Assembly: GCA_964565335.1 (NCBI GenBank)
Contig: CAZMEN010000006.1
Coordinates: forward strand, 1 to 64,000
From: Litorimonas sp964565335
Lineage (GTDB): Bacteria > Pseudomonadota > Alphaproteobacteria > Caulobacterales > Maricaulaceae
Reading direction: 5' to 3'
Length of the DNA stretch: 64,000 bases
This document shows positions 45,696-54,238 of this stretch, piece after piece. Made by a program: the position numbers and the translations under genes. The notes under the pieces were generated by a model, which was not told where the DNA came from, made no database searches, and worked only from the letters and a program-made list of their open reading frames with translations. Within the stretch, counting starts at the first letter, position 1. Every line of letters begins with the position of its first letter.

Positions 45696-47105
45696 TTATT
45701 GCGGAATGCGATGAACGCGAAGGGTCGAGGCGGGGGGTATGTTTGGCCGGGCTTGGTCCCGATTGGGCTGTAAGGCTTCCCAACTGAGATAATATTCCGA
45801 TGATGGTGTAGATTGATCAATCATCAAGGGAATGACGCGCTGCGGAATGTCATTATCTACATCATAAGCCGTAACAGCGTCCGGAAAGCCAGCTTCCCGA
45901 GTTTCAGAGGATATGACGGACAAATCGGAGGGGTCGAGTGTCCACTCCCAGAGTGTGCCGCGCAGCGTTGCGGGCACAACAATTTTTCCGGCTTTATTTA
46001 AATAGCCTGGTGAATTATTTAACAATGGGAGGTCCAGAGCGCCGCTTTTATCGAGGTCTACGCGTAAATCAGTCCAGTTCGAAACCTTTTTTACGGTCCA
46101 GCTATCAGCGTCACGTCTGGCGATATAGACTTGGCTGAGATTATTCTCATCATATTTTTGATAGGTGACCAAGACACGGTTATTCGCGTCGAACCCGATA
46201 GGGTGGCGTCCATTTAGCAAGCCGCCATGCTCTGGGATAGGGTCAATGACTTCACCCGTGGCAAGCCGAATAGGAAGAGGGATGGGCGTGCCATCGGAGG
46301 TCTCCCAATTTACCAAGTCACGGCTACGCGCATAGGACAGGTCATGATTGGATGAGGCAATGGGTGTCTCTCGCCAGGTAAACGTAATATGGGCAAAACC
46401 GTCCGGGCCGATGATAGGGCCCAAAGGGTAGGAGCCTCGAATGTCTTCACCATCCAATAAGACCGTTTCATGCAGGCGTGACCAGCTATTTGTATCAACA
46501 TTCCAGCGATTATAGAACCACCTTCCGTCCCCGCTGGATCCATCTCTGTATTTGAAGTGCAACTCTCCCTTGGGACCTTTAAAAAATTCTGGATAGGTCA
46601 TGCGCTGCTCGACCGCTTGTTCAACCATAACGTCAATTTTTTCCAAGGTTCGGGGATCGTAAGGCGAGGTTGATCGGAAATAGACCAGCTTGTTCCCATG
46701 CAAATTACCGGTCAAATGAATAATGCCGTGTTTATCAAAGGCGACCTCAACGCGGTTATGTGCATCCCACCCCAGCCAACTTGGGACTTTGTGATAGCTC
46801 CAAGGAGCGCCGTTCACATCGCGCATTTTCCGCACAGCAACGCTCATCTGCCGGTTCGCGTCGTAGTAAGCAATCATTTGATAGCCATCTTGTTCTACGA
46901 AATCGAAAAACACTCTTTGCCCCGCCCAAACGTGATCAATGGCTTCGGATAAGGGCTGTTCGACATTTGTTTCTTGTGCCGAAACTTTAAGCGTTTTTGC
47001 AGACTTCGCCGCGTAGCTTGATTGGTGCTTTTCAGAAGCCGCTGAACAGGCCGCTAGGGTCAGGCATAGTCCTACTGAAGCAAGGGGTTTTATTACTTTT
47101 CCCAT
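45696..47105 (-). CDS. BNR_4 beta-propeller lipoprotein (probable carbohydrate-active enzyme)
   Basis: A 469-residue exported protein with a lipobox ending in LTLAAC. Propeller blades are visible as Asp/Asn-rich repeats: DAHNRVEVAFDKHGIIHLTG, NLHGNKLVYFRSTSP, FKYRDGSSGDGRWFYNRW and DANNRVLVTYQKYDENNLSQ. This matches the BNR_4 (sialidase-like propeller) family, seen in lyases and rhamnose-GlcA-active enzymes of the GH145/PL42 kind. It could therefore be a second lyase or a rhamnosyl-glucuronate-cleaving enzyme. It begins 3 bases after the sulfatase stop. Confidence 0.75.
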   Translation of the reverse strand: MGKVIKPLASVGLCLTLAACSAASEKHQSSYAAKSAKTLKVSAQETNVEQPLSEAIDHVWAGQRVFFDFVEQDGYQMIAYYDANRQMSVAVRKMRDVNGAPWSYHKVPSWLGWDAHNRVEVAFDKHGIIHLTGNLHGNKLVYFRSTSPYDPRTLEKIDVMVEQAVEQRMTYPEFFKGPKGELHFKYRDGSSGDGRWFYNRWNVDTNSWSRLHETVLLDGEDIRGSYPLGPIIGPDGFAHITFTWRETPIASSNHDLSYARSRDLVNWETSDGTPIPLPIRLATGEVIDPIPEHGGLLNGRHPIGFDANNRVLVTYQKYDENNLSQVYIARRDADSWTVKKVSNWTDLRVDLDKSGALDLPLLNNSPGYLNKAGKIVVPATLRGTLWEWTLDPSDLSVISSETREAGFPDAVTAYDVDNDIPQRVIPLMIDQSTPSSEYYLSWEALQPNRDQARPNIPPASTLRVHRIPQ

Positions 47106-47108
47106 GGC

Positions 47109-48575
47109 TTAATCTGCTAATCGTTCGTCAAACATAATCTTGAACTGATTGGCCATATCCGGATATTCAGCCGCGAGATTATTGCTTTCGGATTTATCCA
47201 AAATTATATTGTAAAGTTCTATCTCGGCATCCTCGCGAAGGCGAACAACTTTCCAGTCACCTCGCCGAGCCGCTTGTTTTACGGTTCCAATAACACCGGA
47301 GTTGGGGGCACCTAGTTGTTGGGCAAACTCCCAATAGAGCACGCGATCAGCTAATTTGGCATCTGGATTAATTAGAAGCGGCAATAAAGATGTGCCATTC
47401 GGATCTAGTCCGGTCATGCTCGTTTCAGAGGCATCTGCCAAGTCGGCGAGCGTAGGTAGAATGTCCGCGAAAGCCATTGGAGTATCGTTCACCCGTCCTT
47501 CTTTAATTTTAGCAGGCCAATGCGCAATCATCGGAACATGAATGCCGCCATCATAAAGATCTCGCTTGCCCCCGCGATAAGGGTCTGACGCACGTATTTC
47601 CAAGGGCTCAGCGCCGCCTTCTTCATGAGGGCCATTATCAGATGTGAAAAACACTAGGGTATTCTCTGCAAATCCGTTGGCATTTAAAGCGTCCATGACT
47701 TCGCCAATATAAGCATCCAAAGCCGCAACCATGCCAGCTTGTGTTGCATTTGGTTCTGCAACAGGCTTGGGATAATAATCTGCAAATTTTGGCTTATTGT
47801 CGGGGGCAGACATGCCTGTGTAATTTGTTTCATTAAACTTGCCTGAATAAGGTGCTACAAACTCTTCTGGCGCAGCTAGCTCGGCATGAGGAGACGTGTA
47901 AGATAGGAGCATGAAGAATGGCTCGCCTGCATTCTGTTCTTTGATGTAATCTACAGCGGCATCAGTAAAGATCTCTTGGGCGTAAGCTCCCTCTGCCCCC
48001 GCTACATTTGGGGAAACAAACTCCATATCATTGTCACGGAACACCATTATTGGAAACTGGCGGTGGGCTGTAATGTTATGAAGCAGGCCATACCAAGTCT
48101 GGAAGCCCATTGTCATTGGATCCGTTTTTCCAAATGTGGTGCCGATGCCATATTTTCCAAAAAGGGCCGTTTTGTAACCTACGCCGCTCATCATATGTGC
48201 CAGCGTTTTATCTCCTGGCCTCAGTTTAATGGTATTGGCGTTTGAATGCAGTTCTCCGACATCTTTGCCTGTCATTAATGAGATGCGCGAAGGAGAACAG
48301 ACGGTGCTTCCTGAATAGGCTTGAGTGAATAGAATGCCGTCATTGGCTAGCTTATCAATGTTCGGAGTCTTGATGATGGGATGTCCCGTCACCCCGAGTT
48401 GCCCATAGCCCATGTCGTCTACAAGTATAAAAATGACGTTTGGCGCGTTTGTGGGGGCTGATATCGCTTTCGTCGTGACCGCGGTGCTTTGGTCTTTATC
48501 TCCGTTTGGTGCACAGGCGCTTAATGTGAGAAGAGGAAGCGTCAATGCGGCACAGGTTAAATGTTTCAAAGTCAT
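47109..48575 (-). CDS. S1-family sulfatase lipoprotein (first)
   Basis: A 488-residue arylsulfatase-type enzyme. The start at 48575 gives a lipoprotein signal ending in TLSAC; an upstream in-frame start would enter the permease gene. The formylglycine motif CSPSR is present (STVCSPSRISLMTGK), with metal ligands in FILVDDMGYGQLG and FFTSDNGPHEEGG. It needs a formylglycine-generating enzyme, not found in the window. It probably removes sulfate from rhamnose in ulvan oligosaccharides. It begins 22 bases after the permease stop. Confidence 0.9.
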   Translation of the reverse strand: MTLKHLTCAALTLPLLTLSACAPNGDKDQSTAVTTKAISAPTNAPNVIFILVDDMGYGQLGVTGHPIIKTPNIDKLANDGILFTQAYSGSTVCSPSRISLMTGKDVGELHSNANTIKLRPGDKTLAHMMSGVGYKTALFGKYGIGTTFGKTDPMTMGFQTWYGLLHNITAHRQFPIMVFRDNDMEFVSPNVAGAEGAYAQEIFTDAAVDYIKEQNAGEPFFMLLSYTSPHAELAAPEEFVAPYSGKFNETNYTGMSAPDNKPKFADYYPKPVAEPNATQAGMVAALDAYIGEVMDALNANGFAENTLVFFTSDNGPHEEGGAEPLEIRASDPYRGGKRDLYDGGIHVPMIAHWPAKIKEGRVNDTPMAFADILPTLADLADASETSMTGLDPNGTSLLPLLINPDAKLADRVLYWEFAQQLGAPNSGVIGTVKQAARRGDWKVVRLREDAEIELYNIILDKSESNNLAAEYPDMANQFKIMFDERLAD

Positions 48576-48597
48576 CAAAAAATCTCTTCTATTTGGT

Positions 48598-50256
48598 TCA
48601 TTTTGCGCTTGCAGCTTTATCTTTATGGATAAAGACCAACATCGTCGCCGCGATGAAATAAACAATAGTCGGCCAAATTATAGCTGTCTTAAATTGGTCC
48701 GAGCCTGCGTCTCCCGTCGCTTTAAAGCCCAGATAAAAGCATACCAGTAAGGCGAACGTTGCTATTGCCAGAAGGAGCATTTCTAATGGCGGGCGTTTTT
48801 CTTTAGCCGCCGATGTAGAGTTTTGAATAGCCGCTGCTTCTGCTTTTTTCCGTTCAAATTCGGCCTGTTCCATTTGAGTCAAAGCTTCAGTATTAGCGGA
48901 TTTCGCACCCATGAAGGAGGAGAGCAGAGGGTAGAGAATTAGGGCTATGACCCAAGTGGGAATAAAGAGGAAAAAGATATGAATACCAAAAGCAGAACCC
49001 AATACGTATGCGAAAAGCGCTGAGAGGGCCCACGTGATGGTGGCTGGCATGTTCAATTGATCGCCACGGCCAACACGCCAATACCTTGTCATCCCGATCT
49101 TCTTGAAAAGGTAGTGTTCTGCGAAAATGATGGCGCCAATCGGAGCCATGATGACCGCCATGATTCCCAAAAAGCCCAAGAGTTGAGAGAAAACGAAGGG
49201 TGAGCAGGCGATGATGGCCGTAATAATACCAACAACCCAGGTGACTTTTTCGCGGGACCATTTCGGATTGAGCGACTGAAAAGCTAACCCGGCACGATAA
49301 ATAGTGGGGTTGGACGTTGTCCAGCCTGCAATGACTACTGCCAAAATACCTACAGCCCCTAAGGCTTGGAAGGCGACGCCTCCGGCATCAAGCTCAGTAA
49401 GGGGGGTTTTCATAATGTAAGCAGCACCCGCGCCCATGATACCTGCGGCAATCCAGGCAGCGAAGTGGCCTATAAACATGCCGAGTGAAGAGTACCATCC
49501 ATAGGCCTTATTTCGCGCAAACCGCAAAATAGTCATATCGCCCAAGCCACCATGGAATGCCAGGTTCGCCCCCCATGTGAATGCTATGACATGCAATACC
49601 GTGATATCTGTACCACGGTCAACAAAAACGCTGGAGCCCAGCATTGTCATAAGGTCAGCCGAGGAGCTTACACTATCAAGACCCGGCGTCGCACTTATTA
49701 GTGCCGGAAGGGTAGCTAACGCGCCCACGAAGAACATAGCGATCATCCAAGGCGCCGCGACCTCGGCAAACTTAGCAACAAATTTAAACCCTCTGACCGC
49801 CGCAAAAGCCACAACGGCTCCCACGGCCAATGCGATAAGGATAAACCTCAAATCAGTGGGGATGAGCCCTGTTTGTGCTTCTAGACCGAATAAGATCCTA
49901 ATAGCGCTAGCTGAAACCGTTATCATTGCACCAGCGAGAATGCAGAAGAGGGCGCCGTTTACGACACTATATATTTTTATGAAATGCGGCCCCGCAATTT
50001 TTTCCAGATAAGCATAGAGCGTAAGGCGTGTATCTGTCGCTATCGGCGCACAAATGAGAGCCCAAGTGAGAACTGCCAATAGGTTCCCAAAGACAAGCCC
50101 AATGATGACATCAAGAGCCCCAAGTCCAAAAGAAACAAACAGAGCACCGATAACGAATTCTGTTCCGGCGACATGTTCACCTGCGTATGAGGCCGCAAAA
50201 TATCGTCCTGACTGCAAAGAATCAGGTGCTACGGGTATTCTATCAAATTGACTCAC
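48598..50256 (-). CDS. NCS1-type (cytosine/purine permease-like) transporter
   Basis: A 552-residue inner-membrane protein with 12 or so hydrophobic segments. N-terminal YFAASYAGEHVAGTEFVIGA and ALFVSFGLGALDVIIGLVFG resemble the nucleobase-cation-symport-1 family. It is longer than CodB (about 420 residues), with a hydrophilic stretch at about 455-490 before the last two segments. The GTG start follows GAGGGG. It is flanked by rhaM and a sulfatase in one operon, so its cargo is more likely rhamnose or a related saccharide than a nucleobase (inference). Confidence 0.75.
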   Translation of the reverse strand: MSQFDRIPVAPDSLQSGRYFAASYAGEHVAGTEFVIGALFVSFGLGALDVIIGLVFGNLLAVLTWALICAPIATDTRLTLYAYLEKIAGPHFIKIYSVVNGALFCILAGAMITVSASAIRILFGLEAQTGLIPTDLRFILIALAVGAVVAFAAVRGFKFVAKFAEVAAPWMIAMFFVGALATLPALISATPGLDSVSSSADLMTMLGSSVFVDRGTDITVLHVIAFTWGANLAFHGGLGDMTILRFARNKAYGWYSSLGMFIGHFAAWIAAGIMGAGAAYIMKTPLTELDAGGVAFQALGAVGILAVVIAGWTTSNPTIYRAGLAFQSLNPKWSREKVTWVVGIITAIIACSPFVFSQLLGFLGIMAVIMAPIGAIIFAEHYLFKKIGMTRYWRVGRGDQLNMPATITWALSALFAYVLGSAFGIHIFFLFIPTWVIALILYPLLSSFMGAKSANTEALTQMEQAEFERKKAEAAAIQNSTSAAKEKRPPLEMLLLAIATFALLVCFYLGFKATGDAGSDQFKTAIIWPTIVYFIAATMLVFIHKDKAASAK

Positions 50257-50318
50257 TTTTTCCCCTCACCGCCATTTTGGCGTTTTGTTTTAGTGCACAA
50301 TATCATGCGTGATTGAAT

Positions 50319-50354
50319 ATGCAATAAAATGATTTAAAATGATTTAAAATGATT
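50319..50354 (-). promoter_or_regulatory. Triple 10-base repeat and promoter ahead of the permease (site E)
   Basis: Three perfect tandem copies of TAAAATGATT (50325-50354 on the plus strand) sit directly upstream of a -35-like TTGCAT (minus strand, 50324-50319). A -10-like TATTGT follows after 16 bases. The 17 bases at 50318-50334 are identical to 57217-57233. One-helical-turn repeats suggest cooperative regulator binding. Confidence 0.6.
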
Positions 50355-50383
50355 GATGTTAGTGTAGGCAATGGATGAACCGC

Positions 50384-50698
50384 TTAACTCTGGTGGAAGA
50401 CCCGCGGTAAAAGATACGGAAACTCTGTGGATGGATCGATGTCGACCTTCATTATGGGGGCCATGTATTCAGCCCAACGCTTGTTAACTTCATTTTTGGC
50501 TAGATATTTTTGCGTCGCGGTAAGATCTTCGGTTTCGAAATACCCGAATAAGTCTAACCCGTGTTTGAATATGTTGTAATTGGTTATTCCTGATTCTTTA
50601 AGGGCTTCCGTCATTTCAGGCCAAATCTCATTATGGCGCTTTAGGTATTCATCTTCGTAACCGGGCCTAATACCCAATATCCATGCAAATGAGGTCAT
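50384..50698 (-). CDS. rhaM: L-rhamnose mutarotase
   Basis: A 104-residue cytoplasmic enzyme that interconverts alpha- and beta-L-rhamnose so the isomerase can act. The family pattern is clear: GYEDEYLKRHNEIWPEM, GITNYNIFKHG, LFGYFETED and a terminal aromatic-rich tail (FPYLLPRVFH). AGGAG precedes the ATG. It is the first gene of the minus-strand unit. Confidence 0.94.
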   Translation of the reverse strand: MTSFAWILGIRPGYEDEYLKRHNEIWPEMTEALKESGITNYNIFKHGLDLFGYFETEDLTATQKYLAKNEVNKRWAEYMAPIMKVDIDPSTEFPYLLPRVFHQS

Positions 50699-51030
50699 AT
50701 CCGTCTCCTTCTTAGCGTGAATCTATTGCTTCATTAATAATCACCTTTGCGCAAGTTCTCCTTGGCCTACTCGAATCTTTTATTGTGGAAACTGGGCTAT
50801 TTTCCTCTTCAAGCACGTTTTTTGCAGTCAAAGTAGCTAATTTAATTGAAAAATGTATCATTTATGCAACTTTTCTCTATTTTTTCTGCGCCAACCCAAG
50901 ATTTCTCTTTACGGTGTGTTGCGTCTGTGGGTATTAAAATAAGCACAAATAATCATAATAAAGCACAAATCGTCAATAAAGATATGAAATGTTTATTTCA
51001 TCAAAGACGTTTCAATAAAGGGAAAGCATA
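50699..51030. other. Divergent intergenic region rhaM / second receptor
   Basis: A 332-base AT-rich spacer with no recognisable gene. The only clear structure is the direct-repeat element at 50941-50970. Confidence 0.6.
50941..50970 (+). promoter_or_regulatory. Direct-repeat element ahead of the second receptor (site D)
   Basis: AAGCACAAAT occurs twice (50941-50950 and 50961-50970) around AATCATAATA, a 20-base period. The 24 bases at 50942-50965 match site C at 23 positions. It is 60 bases before the receptor start. Confidence 0.6.
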
Positions 51031-54000
51031 ATGAGCGGTCAACTATCCAATACTATCAAGTCAACATTACTCGCTTCAGCGGCCGGCGCAGTCATGAGCT
51101 TGTCCATGACATCAGTTGTGCAGGCTCAGACGTCTGAGGAGGAGGTAGCAGATGTCGACGAAATTATTGTGACGGGCATTAGAGCAACGACAGAAAATGC
51201 TTTGGCAAATAAGCGAAAAGCAGATGTGATACTTGACGGAATTTCGGCTGATGACCTTGGAAACTTCCCAGACCTAAACTTGGGGGAGGCCCTACAGCGC
51301 ATTACAGGTGTTCAAATTGATCGTGAGGCTGCCCGACGGAATGCAACGATTAGCGTGCGGGGTTTACCAGGTAACTTTACCAAAACAACATTAATGGGGC
51401 AGAATATATCTAGTCCAAACCGTACCGGTTCTAACCCATTTGGTGTGTTCGACAGCGCCATTTTTAATGGTGTTGATGTTGAAAAGTCTTTTACGGCGCA
51501 GTCTTTGTCTGGCGGTTTGGCGGCTAATGTCAATTTGAAGCTAAAGTCTGCTTTGGAGCGTAGAGATGGTTCGCTCGTCGTGCGGGCAAGAGGTGAGTAT
51601 GAGGAGCTTCCGCAAAAGCTCAATCCTGGTATCTATGCGTCAGGGGCAAAACATTTCAATGATGGAAAGTTCGGTGTGTTCGGTACTGTTTCTTATTCGA
51701 AGCAAGATTTCCGTCGCGACGCGATTAACATCACACGTTATGAAAGTAATTCTCGGACTCTGAATGCCTCTAATCCAGCTGAGGGAATTAATATTTACGC
51801 TGGGGATATAAGGCAATTTGTTGAAGAAAGTATCGGGGATAGGTTGTCGGGCGCAGCCGGTTTTGAATTCAGGCCAAATGATAACCTTAGCTTTAGATTA
51901 GATGGTCTATTCACACAAAGAAACCTAGATGAAGCCACCCAGGATAACATTCAAATTCAGCCGCGATTATCGGCTAATCAGATAACATCAGTGAGTGGCC
52001 CTGAGTTTGTCGGTAATTTGAACTTCGATCGTAGCGCTGACGGAAGCACTGAAGATGTGTACCTGCATCGGGTTATCGAGTTTGATGATCCGCAGGTCGT
52101 ATATGGTAATAGAGACGATGAGTCTCTAAATGAAACCTATGCTTTATACCCCCAGTTAAACTGGGAAAATGATAAGTTTAAAGTTAAATTAATAGGTACA
52201 TATTCCAAATCAGAAAGTTCCACTATTTTCAACCAATTTGACGCTCGTATTCTCCAAACCGGCGGTGCGACATCTACAAGTACCGCGACAAATGGCGTCT
52301 CCGGTTTTTTAGATACGGGTGGAGGCGATATTCGTGACATTGTTTTCAGTCTGGATATTCCAGATGATGCCCTACAATTGGGTGGAGGCGGATATGCCAT
52401 TACAAGCAGTACGGGCCTTTCTGCTGCTCGGTTTAACGATGCTACCGTTAACAATCGCAATTTATTTACTGTGGCTGGATTTGCTAATGGCGCAGAGCGG
52501 GATCTCAAAGCGATTAGTGGAGACTTTGAATACAATTTCTCCAAGGGACCGTTTGTTGCTCTAAAGTTTGGGGGGCGCTATGAAGACGAAAACGCAGATA
52601 TTTATCGGTTTGAAAACAGCATCATCGGGCTGAATATCAATAATCTTGATAATAGCGTGATTGTACCGAATGCTTCGCTTACCTCCGGGCAAGGGTTTTT
52701 TAACGGAACGGCGCCGGGTTTTTTAGAAGATAATTTCTTTTCGATAGATCGAGATAGAGCGAGAGAGCTCTTATTGCCACTTCTGCCGACGGATACTATT
52801 TTTCCTCGGAGCGTCAATGGCGGAAATGGTAACCTATCGAACTTCATAGATTTCGTAGATTTACCAAATCCGTTTACGGAATTTAACCAATCGCTTCAAA
52901 ATGCACGAAATGGCAGTGATGCCCGACGAAACTTTGCTATTGACCAAACTTTCACAGCACAGCGAGAGAACACTGAGTTGTACGGGATGGTGAAATATGA
53001 TTTTGGTGAAAATTATGAAACTTTCCCCGTGCGAGGCAATTTCGGGCTACGCTATATCAAAACAGACTTAAGTGGTCTGGCAGAGGGCTTAGATGCTCCT
53101 GGTGCCGGAAACTATGAGGAAATTCTGCCATCAGCCAATCTTATCGCAAATATAACAGAGGATGTTGTATTCCAAGCCGCATATTACGAAACATTTGAGG
53201 CTTTTAACTTGGCAGAATTTAGACCGACTGCAGCGACTATATCTCCTGCAATCCCAAACCCTACCGCCGTGGACCCAGAAAATGCTCAGGGTACATTGAG
53301 TATCATTGAGTCAAATCTGGGCACGGATCCAAGAAGTTCTGAAGCCTTTGATGTTGGTTTGGCGTGGTATAATCGGCCGGGTAGCATCGTTGGAGTGAAC
53401 TTTTTCTCCAAAGAAGTTGTAGAAATCCAAAGACAAAGCACAGGCGGCAGCAATAGTGCATTTTGTAATGCCGGTTTTGTTGACCTACTTGATAATGCGG
53501 AAGCTATATCGGAGATCGCTGGTAGAACGCCATTTATCGACAGCGCCGGTAATTGCCGTCTGGATGATGGGAATGGAATTGGGCCGAGACTCACTTTATC
53601 ACAATTCACGAATACAGATCCCTTTCGCGTGAATGGTATCGAGTTCCAGGTCACGCAAAACACAGATTTCCTAAACGGGTTCTGGGGTAATTTTGGGGGA
53701 ACCGTTAATTACACGCGTACAACAAGCGAGAATGATAATTTGGCTCGCGTGTCAAAAAATACGTATAACCTCATTGGGTATTATGAAACTGATAAGTTCT
53801 CAATTCGTTTGGCGAATAACTATCGTTCTGCATATAATCTAGAAGCTGGCGGCACCTTCCAGGGCCGAGAGCGTCAGGTTCGGGCGCGTTCACAGTTGGA
53901 CTTATCTGCGACTTATAACCCACAAAAATCTCTTCAATTCAAAGTGCAGGCATTCAATCTCAATAATTCCTTACGAGAAGAATTTGAAGGTTTTGATGTG

Positions 54001-54063
54001 TTAGGTCGCCGTACAGACTACGATGGCCGAACCTACACATTCAGCGTTCAAAAACGGTTCTAG
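51031..54063 (+). CDS. TonB-dependent outer-membrane receptor (carbohydrate type), second
   Basis: A 1010-residue outer-membrane transporter. A signal peptide ends near SVVQAQ and is followed by a TonB box DEIIVTGIR. Plug landmarks: DGISADDLGNFPDLNLGEAL, QRITGVQIDR, ATISVRGLPGNFTKTTLMG. The barrel ends in Phe (SVQKRF). It is only distantly similar to the receptor at 27297, so the two probably take different oligosaccharides. GGGAA lies ahead of the ATG and an intrinsic terminator follows. Confidence 0.92.
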   Translation: MSGQLSNTIKSTLLASAAGAVMSLSMTSVVQAQTSEEEVADVDEIIVTGIRATTENALANKRKADVILDGISADDLGNFPDLNLGEALQRITGVQIDREAARRNATISVRGLPGNFTKTTLMGQNISSPNRTGSNPFGVFDSAIFNGVDVEKSFTAQSLSGGLAANVNLKLKSALERRDGSLVVRARGEYEELPQKLNPGIYASGAKHFNDGKFGVFGTVSYSKQDFRRDAINITRYESNSRTLNASNPAEGINIYAGDIRQFVEESIGDRLSGAAGFEFRPNDNLSFRLDGLFTQRNLDEATQDNIQIQPRLSANQITSVSGPEFVGNLNFDRSADGSTEDVYLHRVIEFDDPQVVYGNRDDESLNETYALYPQLNWENDKFKVKLIGTYSKSESSTIFNQFDARILQTGGATSTSTATNGVSGFLDTGGGDIRDIVFSLDIPDDALQLGGGGYAITSSTGLSAARFNDATVNNRNLFTVAGFANGAERDLKAISGDFEYNFSKGPFVALKFGGRYEDENADIYRFENSIIGLNINNLDNSVIVPNASLTSGQGFFNGTAPGFLEDNFFSIDRDRARELLLPLLPTDTIFPRSVNGGNGNLSNFIDFVDLPNPFTEFNQSLQNARNGSDARRNFAIDQTFTAQRENTELYGMVKYDFGENYETFPVRGNFGLRYIKTDLSGLAEGLDAPGAGNYEEILPSANLIANITEDVVFQAAYYETFEAFNLAEFRPTAATISPAIPNPTAVDPENAQGTLSIIESNLGTDPRSSEAFDVGLAWYNRPGSIVGVNFFSKEVVEIQRQSTGGSNSAFCNAGFVDLLDNAEAISEIAGRTPFIDSAGNCRLDDGNGIGPRLTLSQFTNTDPFRVNGIEFQVTQNTDFLNGFWGNFGGTVNYTRTTSENDNLARVSKNTYNLIGYYETDKFSIRLANNYRSAYNLEAGGTFQGRERQVRARSQLDLSATYNPQKSLQFKVQAFNLNNSLREEFEGFDVLGRRTDYDGRTYTFSVQKRF

Positions 54064-54089
54064 GTGATACGTAAATTCCCTTTAACTTA

Positions 54090-54114
54090 CCCCGCTTCAA
54101 GGCGGGGTTTTTTA
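54090..54114 (+). terminator. Intrinsic terminator after the second receptor
   Basis: CCCCGC and GCGGGG pair around TTCAAG, followed by six T. It starts 27 bases after the stop codon. Confidence 0.87.
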
Positions 54115-54185
54115 CTTGTATTGGTTGCTGTTGATTTCCATCGATGCTTCTATGCTTTCCAAAACCATCTATTGATATGAAAAAT

Positions 54186-54200
54186 AATCAACGATGCGTA
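54186..54200 (+). promoter_or_regulatory. Weak copy of the shared motif ahead of the second sulfatase
   Basis: AATCAACGATGCGTA matches site A's core (AATCACTATTGCGCA) at 11 of 15 positions and lies 38 bases before the start codon. The match is weak and may be chance. Confidence 0.25.
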
Positions 54201-54238
54201 GAGTTTCGTCACGTCATATCGTGAAAAGAGAGAGGTCT

